From the NCBI GenBank assembly GCA_945906835.1, contig CAMDRL010000020.1, positions 1 to 12,880 of the forward strand: a stretch of DNA of 12,880 nt, written 5' to 3'. The position numbers were made by a program, and so were the translations under genes. The notes below the pieces were generated by a model that saw only the letters and a list, made by a program, of their open reading frames with translations, ran no database searches and was not told the DNA's origin. The stretch comes from Rickettsia typhi. GTDB taxonomy: Bacteria > Pseudomonadota > Alphaproteobacteria > Rickettsiales > UBA1997. Below, piece after piece: positions 1 through 7,338 of this stretch; the first letter of the stretch is position 1, and the number at the start of each line of letters is the position of its first letter.

Positions 1-54
1 AGATGATTAATCGTTTATATAATTAGTAAATTTTCTTAAATAATATGAAGAAGC

Positions 55-159
55 GCTAGTCGGCATTTGCAATGCCGACTTATGTTTACTAAAATTATAA
101 AAGTTATAAAACTTAATATTTTAGCAAACAGAAGGTCGGGTTTACAAAACCCGACTAGC
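55..159. repeat. Inverted pair of REP-like hairpins (REPIN-like unit)
   Basis: Two hairpins lie in opposite orientation downstream of uvrA. The first has 10-bp arms at 58-67 and 71-80 with a 3-nt loop. The second has 9-bp arms at 135-143 and 147-155 with a 3-nt loop. The whole unit starts with GCTAGTCGG (55-63) and ends with its reverse complement CCGACTAGC (151-159). The stem interiors differ between the copies (CAT/ATG against GTTT/AAAC) but each remains perfectly paired, so pairing rather than sequence is conserved. The layout resembles REP doublets mobilised by RAYT transposases, but none is visible in the window. Neither hairpin has a T-tract, so I do not call them intrinsic terminators, although they could mark the 3' end of the uvrA mRNA. 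Nothing else was seen in 1-170. Confidence 0.6.
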
Positions 160-170
160 ATTAGAGCTTG

Positions 171-3029
171 TTACAAAATCTTCCCTAAATACTTACCAGT
201 AACCGATTTTTTATTCTTCGCAATTTCTTCAGGAGTTCCTTCCGCCACAATATATCCTCCCTTCTCACCACCGTAAGGCCCAATGTCAATAATGTAATCA
301 GCAGTTTTTAAAACATCTAAGTTATGCTCAATTACTAAAATTGAATTTCCTGCATCAACTAATTTATGCAAAACTTTCAGAAGTTTACTAATATCTTCAA
401 AATGCAGACCTGTTGTTGGTTCATCTAAAATATAAAGCGTATCTCCCGTAGCTTTTTTACTTAATTCTTTAGCTAATTTAATTCTTTGTGCCTCACCACC
501 AGAAAGAGTTGTAGCGCTTTGACCAATTTTCATATAGCCCAAGCCCACATCACACAAGGCTTTAAACTTATCATGAATATGAGACATATTTGAGAAAAAT
601 TTTGCCGCATCTTCCGCTGTCATTTCTAAAACATCAGAAATTGATTTGTCTTTATATTTAATTTCCAAAGTTTCGCGATTATAACGCTTACCATGGCAAG
701 TTTCGCATTTCACATAAACATCAGGCAAGAAATGCATTTCAATTTTAATCAAACCATCGCCTTGGCAAGTTTCACAACGACCACCCTTCACATTAAAAGA
801 AAATCTACCAACTTTATAACCACGAGTTTTTGACTCAGGAAGCGCGGTATAAAATTCACGAATGAATGTAAAAGCGCCAATGTAAGTGCATGGATTTGAT
901 CTTGGAGTTCTACCAATTGCCGATTGATCAATCTCAATAATTTTATCAATTAAATGAAAACCCGAAATAGATTCGTAAGGTCCAGGCATTACCTTGGCCT
1001 TATTAACAATTTTATCTAAAGCTGGATAAAGTGTTTTGATGATCAAGCTTGATTTTCCACCACCAGAAATTCCCGACACTGCCGCAAAAATTTTTAGCGG
1101 TAAATTTAGCGTCACATTTTTCAAATTATTCGCCGTGGCACCTTTCAAAGAAATCATCTTTTTTGGATCTGGTTTACGACGGAATTTTGGAATATCAATT
1201 TGTTTAGTGCCGTTCAAATACTGACCAGTAACGCTCTTTGGATTAGCAATAACATCTTTTGGCAGACCTTCAGCAATAATTCTGCCACCATGAACGCCAG
1301 CGCCAATTCCCACATCAATCAAGTAATCTGCTTCACGCATCATTTCTTCATCATGCTCAACTACAATCACAGAATTTCCTAGATCGCGCAGATTTTTTAA
1401 TGTAGAAATTAATTTATCGTTATCAGATTGATGTAAGCCAATTGAAGGTTCATCCAAAACATAAAGCACTCCCGAAAGCCCAGAGCCAATTTGTGATGCC
1501 AGACGAATTCTCTGCGCTTCACCACCAGACAAAGTACCAGCCTGACGATTTATGGTTAAATATTCCAAACCAACATTTTGTAAAAACCCTAATCTTCTGG
1601 TAATTTCTTTTAAAACTCTTTCAGCAATTTTCTGATGAGTTGGATTTAATTTTTCATTCAAATTCTCAAACCACTCTTTACACTTTTCTACCGACATTTT
1701 ACTAACTTCACCAATATGCAAACCAGCAATTTTGATTGAAAGACTTTGTTCATTTAATCTATATCCAGAACAACATTCGCAAGTTTTAAGAGTTTGAAAT
1801 TTCACCAATTCTTCTCTCATCCATTCGCTTTCACTTTCAGAAAATTTCTTTTTTAAGCTGGTAATTACTCCATCAAAAGGCTTTTTTACTTTAAAAGCTT
1901 TTAAGCCATCTTCATATTTAATTTCGATCTCTTCTTCACCAGTTCCATAAAAGATTATATCTTTAGCCTTTTGTGGTAAAGTTTTGAAAGGTACATCTAA
2001 AGAAAATTTATATTTTTCAGATAATGCCTGCATAACTTGTTGATAAAAGCGCGCTTGTATCCCTTGCCACACGGCAATTGCGCCTTGCCTTAAAGATAAA
2101 TTTTCATCTTCTACCACTAAATCTTCACTAAAATAAAATTCAGTTCCAAGTCCATCACAAGATTTGCAAGCACCATATGGACTGTTGAAAGAGAAGATGC
2201 GCGGCTCAATTTCTGAAATTGTAAATCCAGAAATTGGACAAGAAAATTTTTCACTAAAAATTATAATTTCACCTTCTTTATATTTTGACTTTGACTTTTC
2301 AGGAAGAGCCACAATTTCTACAAAAAGCAATCCACCAGAAATTTTTAAAGCGGTTTCAACTGAATCAGCCAGCCTGTTTCCAAGATCATCAGAAACAACC
2401 ACACGATCTATGATAACTTCAATATCATGTTTTTTATTCTTATCTAAAACTGGCAAAATTTCATTTAAATCATGAACTTCACCATCAACTTTAATGCGCT
2501 GAAAACCTTGTTTTCTAACCGCCATCATTTCTTTGCGATGCTCTCCCTTGCCACCGCGCACAATTGGTGCTAATAAATAAATTTTAGATTTTTTTGGTAA
2601 TTCTAAAATTTTCTCCACCATTAAAGATGAAGATTGACTTTCAATTGGCTTGCCCGTTGCAGGCGAATAAGGCACACCAATTCTGGCAAAAAGCAAACGA
2701 AAGTGATCGTAAATTTCGGTAACTGTTCCAACTGTTGAACGCGGATTTCGTGAAGTGGTTTTTTGATCAATAGCAATTGCTGGCGAAAGTCCGGTAATAG
2801 ATTCAACATCTGGCTTATCTTGCATATCAAGAAACTGTCTGGCGTAAGAAGAAAGGCTTTCAATAAAGCGTCTTTGTCCTTCAGCATAAATTGTATCAAA
2901 CACCAAAGAAGACTTGCCAGAACCACTCAATCCAGTAACCACAACCAACTGATTTTTAGGAATTTCGATGCTAACATTTTTCAAATTATGCTCTTTAGCG
3001 CCAACAACTTTGATGAATTTTTCTTCCAT
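171..3029 (-). CDS. uvrA: Excinuclease ABC subunit A (UvrA)
   Basis: UvrA is the damage-recognition ATPase of nucleotide excision repair; as a dimer it loads UvrB onto DNA lesions. The 952-aa length is normal for the family. Both ABC modules are complete. Module one has Walker A GLSGSGKS (33-40), signature LSGGEAQR (500-507) and Walker B VLYVLDEP (521-528). Module two has GISGGGKS (653-660), LSGGEAQR (842-849) and LYILDEP (865-871). The C-terminal zinc finger is intact, with CETC (752-755) and CETC (775-778). The first zinc module has lost a ligand: CPIS at 264-267 replaces CPxC, while the partner CKSC (288-291) remains. I recall the same substitution in alphaproteobacterial UvrAs. The ATG start fits the family N-terminus ([14 protein letters not shown]), and no clear Shine-Dalgarno precedes it. 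The gene stands alone, with its own promoter candidate and a structured region upstream. Confidence 0.98.
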   Translation of the reverse strand: MEEKFIKVVGAKEHNLKNVSIEIPKNQLVVVTGLSGSGKSSLVFDTIYAEGQRRFIESLSSYARQFLDMQDKPDVESITGLSPAIAIDQKTTSRNPRSTVGTVTEIYDHFRLLFARIGVPYSPATGKPIESQSSSLMVEKILELPKKSKIYLLAPIVRGGKGEHRKEMMAVRKQGFQRIKVDGEVHDLNEILPVLDKNKKHDIEVIIDRVVVSDDLGNRLADSVETALKISGGLLFVEIVALPEKSKSKYKEGEIIIFSEKFSCPISGFTISEIEPRIFSFNSPYGACKSCDGLGTEFYFSEDLVVEDENLSLRQGAIAVWQGIQARFYQQVMQALSEKYKFSLDVPFKTLPQKAKDIIFYGTGEEEIEIKYEDGLKAFKVKKPFDGVITSLKKKFSESESEWMREELVKFQTLKTCECCSGYRLNEQSLSIKIAGLHIGEVSKMSVEKCKEWFENLNEKLNPTHQKIAERVLKEITRRLGFLQNVGLEYLTINRQAGTLSGGEAQRIRLASQIGSGLSGVLYVLDEPSIGLHQSDNDKLISTLKNLRDLGNSVIVVEHDEEMMREADYLIDVGIGAGVHGGRIIAEGLPKDVIANPKSVTGQYLNGTKQIDIPKFRRKPDPKKMISLKGATANNLKNVTLNLPLKIFAAVSGISGGGKSSLIIKTLYPALDKIVNKAKVMPGPYESISGFHLIDKIIEIDQSAIGRTPRSNPCTYIGAFTFIREFYTALPESKTRGYKVGRFSFNVKGGRCETCQGDGLIKIEMHFLPDVYVKCETCHGKRYNRETLEIKYKDKSISDVLEMTAEDAAKFFSNMSHIHDKFKALCDVGLGYMKIGQSATTLSGGEAQRIKLAKELSKKATGDTLYILDEPTTGLHFEDISKLLKVLHKLVDAGNSILVIEHNLDVLKTADYIIDIGPYGGEKGGYIVAEGTPEEIAKNKKSVTGKYLGKIL

Positions 3030-3079
3030 AAGTTTTTTTGGGAAATTTGGGGATTTATTGAAATTTTGTAAAGCGTGAT

Positions 3080-3107
3080 ATTCTAAGGATTAAAGGCTTA
3101 ATTGCAA
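3080..3107 (-). promoter_or_regulatory. Candidate sigma-70 promoter for uvrA
   Basis: Read on the minus strand, the -35 is TTGCAA (3102-3107), the spacer is 16 bp, and the -10 is TAGAAT (3080-3085; five of six match TATAAT). Transcription would start near 3073, about 45 nt before the uvrA ATG. The site lies just downstream of a minus-strand terminator, which fits uvrA having its own transcript. I see no convincing LexA-box dyad around it. Confidence 0.45.
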
Positions 3108-3112
3108 GTGGA

Positions 3113-3170
3113 TAGAAAAAATAAAAGCCCGCCCGAAAATTCCTAAAAGAATTTTCGAAAACGGGCCTTT
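3113..3170 (-). terminator. Rho-independent terminator, minus strand
   Basis: An outer 5-bp stem (3127-3131 with 3162-3166) encloses a perfect 9-bp stem (3134-3142 with 3149-3157) and a 6-nt loop. On the minus strand the outer arm is followed by TTTTATTTTTT. The plus strand has only a short T-run after the hairpin, so termination favours minus-strand transcripts arriving from the pstS side. An asymmetric internal loop (TTTT opposite GG on the minus strand) weakens the stem somewhat. Confidence 0.65.
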
Positions 3171-3407
3171 ATAAGAAGTTATCGCTTAGATAAACTCCTT
3201 ATCTTTCTTATGAAGAAAAAAGCTTACGCTATCTTTAGATTATATAATCACAGATAACGTAACCAATATTATTAAAGGTATGAATACCATAAATTAGTTA
3301 CGATAATTAGTGATTAAAGACAAGGAATCTATCGCAGAACCAACCTCTAGAAAGTTAGTTTACAACAGATCTATACTCATTCAACTTCAAGAAGTCGAAT
3401 GAGTATA
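3171..3407 (-). ncRNA. Candidate structured RNA between pstS and uvrA
   Basis: There is no coding ORF here, but stems run through the whole stretch and end at a minus-strand terminator. In minus-strand 5'-to-3' order they are: a 16-bp-class hairpin (3407-3372), a 10-bp hairpin with 3-nt loop (3360-3338), a 10-bp stem (3302-3293 with 3267-3258) enclosing a GGTAT/ATACC hairpin, an 11-bp stem (3262-3252 with 3234-3224), and a 7-bp stem (3211-3205 with 3177-3171) holding a 6-bp hairpin whose loop is GGAGT. The six imperfect pairs in the four main stems are all G.U on the minus strand and A.C on the plus strand, which points to a minus-strand RNA. I found no RNase P, tmRNA, SRP or 6S signature. 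It could be a free small RNA, a structured pstS 3' UTR, or a decayed repeat cluster. Ends are approximate. Confidence 0.4.
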
Positions 3408-3415
3408 TTTTTTTT
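3372..3415 (+). terminator. Rho-independent terminator, plus strand
   Basis: An uninterrupted 11-bp stem (3372-3382 with 3397-3407), one A.C mismatch, then about five more pairs closing on a 4-nt loop, is followed directly by eight T (3408-3415). This is a textbook intrinsic terminator for plus-strand transcription. No plus-strand gene ends here, so it would terminate antisense transcripts or an unrecognised plus-strand RNA. A perfect TATAAT lies at 3243-3248, but no good -35 accompanies it. The same hairpin forms the 5' stem of the minus-strand RNA candidate. Confidence 0.6.
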
Positions 3416-3417
3416 CA

Positions 3418-3448
3418 CGCAACACGAGTTGCGCCCCGCCTTGCGGGG
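3418..3448. repeat. Two adjacent small hairpins, GC-rich palindromic repeat remnant
   Basis: CGCAAC/GTTGCG (3418-3423 with 3428-3433) is followed at once by CCCCGC/GCGGGG (3434-3439 with 3443-3448, 3-nt loop). The second hairpin resembles the core of the GC-rich repeat at 4797-4827, including the GGGGAT edge. It sits about 30 nt past the pstS stop and could stabilise the 3' end of that mRNA. No T-tract follows on the minus strand. Confidence 0.5.
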
Positions 3449-3477
3449 ATCCCCACTAACCAACAGCTTGCAAATAC

Positions 3478-4527
3478 CTACAAACTATCAGTCAACTCAT
3501 CCCCAACTTTTTTAAGTTCTAAATCAGTCAGTGGGATGAGTCCTTTTTGCAGCAAATAGCCTTCTGGGCCAATAGTATCTTTGCTGATAATTTCTTTAAC
3601 AAATTCGCGCATTTGCGGAATTAAATTGAAATGTTCTTTTTTAAAATAAATGAAAAGTGGACGAGAAACCGGATAGGCGCCAGAGACAATATTATCAAAG
3701 CTTGGCATTACATCATTAATTAACGCCGCTTGAATTACTTCATGATTTTCTTCTAAGAAACTAAAGCCAAAAATTCCTAAAGCATCTTTGTCATTTTTTA
3801 ATTTCTGTACAATCAAATTGTCGTTTTCACCAGCTTCAATAAATTTTCCATCACTTCTAATAGTGTGACATTTTTTCTTTCTAACTGCTTTATCTGCATA
3901 AGTGGCAGTGAATTGTTCAATTGTCATACAGGGCTCTTCCATCACCAATTCTACAAAGGCATCTCTGGTTCCTGAAGTTGATGGCGGACCATAAACCGCA
4001 ATATCAATTTTAGGTAATTTTGCATCAATATCGCTCCATTTCTGATAATTATTTTTTATTAATTTACCCGTTTTTTCATCAGGAATTTCTTCAGCCAAAG
4101 CAAGAAAAATTTGTTTTTTGGTTAGACCATATTTTATGCCAGCAACTGAATTAGCTAAAACAATTCCATCGTAACCAATTTTAATTTCGCCAATTCCTTG
4201 TACACCATTTTCATTGCATTTTTTGATTTCGCTTTTTTCAATGCGGCGTGAGGCGTTAGAAAAATCAGGATAATTATAACCAACGCCAGAACAGAATAGT
4301 TTAAAACCACCACCAGTTCCAGTAGATTCAACAATTGGGGTTTTAGATTGAGGATTTTTTGATTTGGCAACGCGACCAAATTCTTCAGCAATTACAGCGG
4401 TAAAAGGATAAACAGTGGAAGATCCAACAACATTAATATAGCTTCTGGAAGAAGCTTTCATACCAAAAGCCAAAGCCTGATTAACAGGAAATAAGAAGTA
4501 AATTGTGATAAGCAGAATTCGCAACAT
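3478..4527 (-). CDS. pstS: Phosphate-binding periplasmic protein PstS
   Basis: This is the periplasmic substrate-binding protein of the high-affinity phosphate ABC transporter PstSCAB. The 349-aa protein starts with a signal peptide ending in ALA (residues 18-20), so it is exported; no lipobox Cys is visible. Family motifs are VVGSSTVYPF (33-42), ESTGTGGGF (67-75), the SRRI segment (93-96) and PPSTSGTRDAF (181-191), which supply the Ser/Thr/Arg contacts to phosphate in this fold. A closing GYLLQKGLIPL (323-333) is typical of the PstS C-terminus. No pstC, pstA, pstB or phoU is adjacent, so it is an orphan within this window. The ATG at 4527 has no obvious Shine-Dalgarno, and I see no clear Pho box upstream. 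Binding of another oxyanion cannot be excluded from sequence alone. Confidence 0.93.
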   Translation of the reverse strand: MLRILLITIYFLFPVNQALAFGMKASSRSYINVVGSSTVYPFTAVIAEEFGRVAKSKNPQSKTPIVESTGTGGGFKLFCSGVGYNYPDFSNASRRIEKSEIKKCNENGVQGIGEIKIGYDGIVLANSVAGIKYGLTKKQIFLALAEEIPDEKTGKLIKNNYQKWSDIDAKLPKIDIAVYGPPSTSGTRDAFVELVMEEPCMTIEQFTATYADKAVRKKKCHTIRSDGKFIEAGENDNLIVQKLKNDKDALGIFGFSFLEENHEVIQAALINDVMPSFDNIVSGAYPVSRPLFIYFKKEHFNLIPQMREFVKEIISKDTIGPEGYLLQKGLIPLTDLELKKVGDELTDSL

Positions 4528-4708
4528 AACCGCAAAATTATTTTATAATTAACTAGCAATAAGGGTTTCACTTAAAAACTAGGCAGATATATCGCCATCA
4601 AAAATCGGGTACCAATTTTCGCGCATTATTTTTATTTATATTTAGAAGTCAATTTTTCTTTTGAATTATTAAGAGCTAACAATTTTTATATTTCTTAAAT
4701 CATCCGAT

Positions 4709-4734
4709 ATTTATTAATTTTAAAATTAATAAAT
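4709..4734. repeat. Perfect 26-bp A/T-only palindrome upstream of bamA
   Basis: All 13 base pairs of the dyad match, with the centre between 4721 and 4722 and no spacer. It lies about 130 bp upstream of bamA and just before the best promoter candidate. It could be an operator, a cruciform-prone site, or chance in very AT-rich DNA. The rest of 4528-4862 holds the repeat at 4797-4827 and no protein gene. Confidence 0.5.
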
Positions 4735-4743
4735 TTTGTAGTA

Positions 4744-4771
4744 TTGAAAATCAAAAAGCCTTAACTATCGT
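4744..4771 (+). promoter_or_regulatory. Weak candidate promoter for bamA
   Basis: TTGAAA (4744-4749) and TATCGT (4766-4771) are separated by 16 bp. The -10 is poor. It is the best match I found on the plus strand before bamA, leaving a leader of roughly 85 nt that would contain the palindromic repeat at 4797-4827. Confidence 0.25.
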
Positions 4772-4796
4772 TCAAACTTCATTTCCAAACTCCATC

Positions 4797-4827
4797 TTGT
4801 CATCCCCGCCCTTTGCGGGGATGACAA
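4797..4827. repeat. GC-rich palindromic repeat (GTCATCCCCGC type)
   Basis: Perfect 13-bp arms (4797-4809 with 4815-4827) flank a 5-nt loop. The sequence belongs to the widespread GTCAT[CT]CCCGC palindrome group, like the copy inside hisZ (7621-7650) and the shorter core at 3434-3448. It is strikingly GC-rich against its AT-rich surroundings. It would form a strong hairpin in the bamA leader about 35 nt before the ATG and could affect bamA expression. Confidence 0.75.
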
Positions 4828-4862
4828 AGGTGTGATTAATTTCATAAATAAACCTCTAAATA

Positions 4863-7217
4863 ATGCATAAAAATTCCACCATAAAAACCAATTTTATCGC
4901 CATATTTATATCGCTTTTTGCATCTCTTTTTTTACTTAACTTCCCTTCATTGGCCGAAGAAAACTCCAGCGAATTGTCTATTGTTATCAAAGGAAATGAG
5001 CGGGTTGATAGAGATACAATTTTATCTTATTTGGTAAAATCAAATACCAATTTAGCACAAAAACAAATTGACGAATCTTTAAAAAATCTTTACCAATCCG
5101 ACCTCTTCTCAGATGTTAAAATTTATCCTCAAGAAATTTCTCAAACATCCGAAAAAAGAGCTGCTGGAATTATTATTGAAGTAACAGAAAATCCCATCAT
5201 TAGTGAAGTCAAATTCATTGGAAACAAAAAACTTGAAGACGATTCTTTACAAAGCGAAATCAGCCTTAAAAAACGCAGCATTTTTACAAAATCAAAACTA
5301 CAATATGACATTAAAAGAATTAACGAAATCTATCTTAAATCAGGGCGTTTCTTAACTAAAATTGAACCAAAAATTATTCAAAAAGATCAAAATAGAATTG
5401 AATTAATTTTTGAAATTTTTGAAGGCAAAAAAGCTAAAATTTCTAATATTTATTTTGTTGGAAATAATAACTTCTCTGACCAAGATTTGCTTGATGAAAT
5501 CTCCACTAAAAAATCAAAATGGTATAAATTCTTTTCTTCTTCTGACGCTTACGATTCTGACAGAATTGAATTTGATAAAGAAAAACTACGCCGTTTCTAT
5601 GGTTCAAAAGGTTATGCTGACTTTGCTGCGATTTCTTCAATAGCCCAAATTTCGCCAAATAAAGATAAGTTTTTTGTGTCTTTTTTGCTTGAAGAAGGCA
5701 TTAAATATAAACTAGGCAACATCAATGTTATCAATCATATAGCAAAGTTTGATGCTTCAATTTTAAACAAAGAAATTTTGATTAAAGAAGGCAAAGTTTA
5801 CAATTCAGAATTGATTGACAAAACCATTGATAAAATGGTGGAAGTTATGTCACAAAAATCTTACGCCTTTGCCCAAATAGAGCCAGTTTTAAAGCGCAAT
5901 AAAGAAGCTAAAATTATTGATGTAGATTTTGTAATTAGCGAAACGCCGCCAATTTACATCAATAAAATCACCATTATTGGCAATACCAGAACTATGGATG
6001 AAGTTATCAGAAGAGAATTAAGATTGCGCGAAGGCGACCCTTACAACATCACTAAAATTAATCGCTCTAAACAAAGATTACAAAATTTAGGATTCTTTGA
6101 AAAAGTTGAATTCAACAATAAAAGATTAGCTAATTCAGGAATGAATTCCGATAAAATTGATATTACCATTGAAATTAAAGAGAAAAAAACTGGGGAATTA
6201 AATCTGGGAATTGGCTATTCTACATTCGATAAAGCCACTGCCAATATTGGAATTAAAGAAAGAAATCTTTTTGGAACTGGTCAAGAATTAGGCTTAAATT
6301 TACAAAAATCATCTTTGCGCTCTACTGTCGAAATTAACTATACCAAGCCTTATTTCATGGGCCGTTCCATTGATGTGGGTTTTGATATTTCTAAATATGA
6401 GTTAAACAAATTGGCAACTTTGATTTACGACCAAAGCTCTGACGGAGTGGTTTTCCGTGGAGATTATTCAATGACTGAATTTTTAAAACATCAAATTCGC
6501 TATTCTTACAGCAATCAAACTGTCAGCAATATTAGTGAAACCGCCTCACAAAATATTAAAAATTTGCAAGGCAGTTTTACAACTTCCGCAATTGGACAAA
6601 CTTTCTTTTATGACAAAAGAGATAATCGTATTGATCCCAAGAATGGCTATTATGTATCAGCATCTCAAGACTACGCTGGACTTGGCGGCACAGTAAAAAA
6701 TGTTAAATATGAAGGATCTGCTGGATATTATTTACCAACTTTCACCGAAGATTATATTTTAAAATTCTTAATGCGTGGTGGCGCAATTGATGGAAATGGT
6801 CAAGATGTTCGCAGTAACTTTGGCTTCTTCTTAGGTGGCAACACTTTCAGAGGCTTTCAATATGCTGGTTTAGGCCCAAGAACAATAGGAACTTCAACGG
6901 TGGCTGGCGGAGATGTGGTTGGTGGCAATATTTATTATGTTGGAACTGCAGAATTTAGATTCCCTTTAGGATTGCCAAAAGAATTGGGAATTAACGGTAT
7001 TTTATTTAGTGATAACGGTACAGTAAGAGGAGTTGATGAGGTTAACAAAACTGGCTTACCTGTTGCAGATACAGGGTCTTTAAGGTCATCTTACGGCTTA
7101 AGTATCGCATGGTCTTCGCCACTGGGGCCAATTCGTTTAGACTTTTCTCGTATTGCCAAAAAAGAACAATTTGACCGTACGCAAGCATTTAGATTTAGTT
7201 TTGGAACTAGCTTCTAA
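4863..7217 (+). CDS. bamA: Outer membrane protein assembly factor BamA
   Basis: BamA is the Omp85 core of the BAM complex, which folds beta-barrel proteins into the outer membrane. The 784-aa protein opens with a signal peptide (about 1-31, cleavage after SLA). Five POTRA repeats follow, each with a recognisable V/I-x-G-N-x-x-[FLVT] edge: about 37-109, 113-189 (VKFIGNKKL), 192-280 (IYFVGNNNF), 283-361 and 366-440 (ITIIGNTRT). The 16-strand barrel begins near 445 (GELNLGIGYST). Barrel hallmarks are FFYDKRDNRIDPKNGYYV (581-598), the loop-6 motif FRGF (662-665; usually VRGF) and a terminal Phe in FRFSFGTSF. The length is typical. Unlike the common alphaproteobacterial arrangement with rseP before and lpxD/fabZ/lpxA after, it stands alone here, divergent from pstS and convergent with hisZ. 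Only this ATG gives a proper signal peptide, and no clear Shine-Dalgarno precedes it. Confidence 0.97.
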   Translation: MHKNSTIKTNFIAIFISLFASLFLLNFPSLAEENSSELSIVIKGNERVDRDTILSYLVKSNTNLAQKQIDESLKNLYQSDLFSDVKIYPQEISQTSEKRAAGIIIEVTENPIISEVKFIGNKKLEDDSLQSEISLKKRSIFTKSKLQYDIKRINEIYLKSGRFLTKIEPKIIQKDQNRIELIFEIFEGKKAKISNIYFVGNNNFSDQDLLDEISTKKSKWYKFFSSSDAYDSDRIEFDKEKLRRFYGSKGYADFAAISSIAQISPNKDKFFVSFLLEEGIKYKLGNINVINHIAKFDASILNKEILIKEGKVYNSELIDKTIDKMVEVMSQKSYAFAQIEPVLKRNKEAKIIDVDFVISETPPIYINKITIIGNTRTMDEVIRRELRLREGDPYNITKINRSKQRLQNLGFFEKVEFNNKRLANSGMNSDKIDITIEIKEKKTGELNLGIGYSTFDKATANIGIKERNLFGTGQELGLNLQKSSLRSTVEINYTKPYFMGRSIDVGFDISKYELNKLATLIYDQSSDGVVFRGDYSMTEFLKHQIRYSYSNQTVSNISETASQNIKNLQGSFTTSAIGQTFFYDKRDNRIDPKNGYYVSASQDYAGLGGTVKNVKYEGSAGYYLPTFTEDYILKFLMRGGAIDGNGQDVRSNFGFFLGGNTFRGFQYAGLGPRTIGTSTVAGGDVVGGNIYYVGTAEFRFPLGLPKELGINGILFSDNGTVRGVDEVNKTGLPVADTGSLRSSYGLSIAWSSPLGPIRLDFSRIAKKEQFDRTQAFRFSFGTSF

Positions 7218-7223
7218 AAATTT

Positions 7224-7326
7224 AACCTTCGGTTGAGCGTAGTCAAAACCATCGGAAGGTTCTTGCTGTGATTTAAGTCAGCAGCAGGAATCTTCCGATG
7301 GTTTCGACTACGCTCAACCAACGGTT
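7224..7326. repeat. Long inverted repeat between convergent bamA and hisZ
   Basis: Two 28-nt arms (7231-7258 and 7292-7319) are complementary at 27 positions; the odd one is an A.C on the plus strand. The inner segments 7261-7269 and 7281-7290 continue the pairing with bulges, and AACC/GGTT extends it outward to about 7224 and 7326. The arms carry the GGTTGAGCGTAGTC motif, a common dispersed repeat in Proteobacteria. A competing short stem, AACCTTC/GAAGGTT (7224-7230 with 7255-7261), lies inside the left half. Placement between two converging genes suggests a bidirectional transcription barrier, but there is no good T-tract on either side. Confidence 0.75.
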
Positions 7327-7338
7327 TAGAAAATTTTA

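Noticed and set aside
67..276. Possible small plus-strand ORF at the left end
   Set aside because: It begins at a TTG inside a hairpin, crosses the second hairpin and runs into the antisense of the uvrA 3' end, with no recognisable protein motif.
2164..2475. Plus-strand ORFs within uvrA, prfB and udg, and minus-strand ORFs within lpd
   Set aside because: All overlap confidently identified genes on the opposite strand or in other frames and show no family motifs.
3171..3407. Known RNA gene (RNase P RNA, tmRNA, SRP RNA, 6S) or tRNA
   Set aside because: I could not find the conserved GAGGAAAGTCC core of RNase P, a tmRNA tag or acceptor end, the SRP tetraloop motif, a 6S open-bubble layout, or a GGTTCGAAT tRNA arm on either strand.
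3418..3448. Terminator directly after pstS
   Set aside because: The hairpins are followed on the minus strand by GCGTGAAAAAAAA, not a T-tract; the first real minus-strand terminator is at 3113-3170.
4601..4619. Hairpin upstream of pstS as a terminator or operator
   Set aside because: Only about seven pairs with one wobble and a short T-run on the minus strand; it is probably chance in AT-rich DNA.
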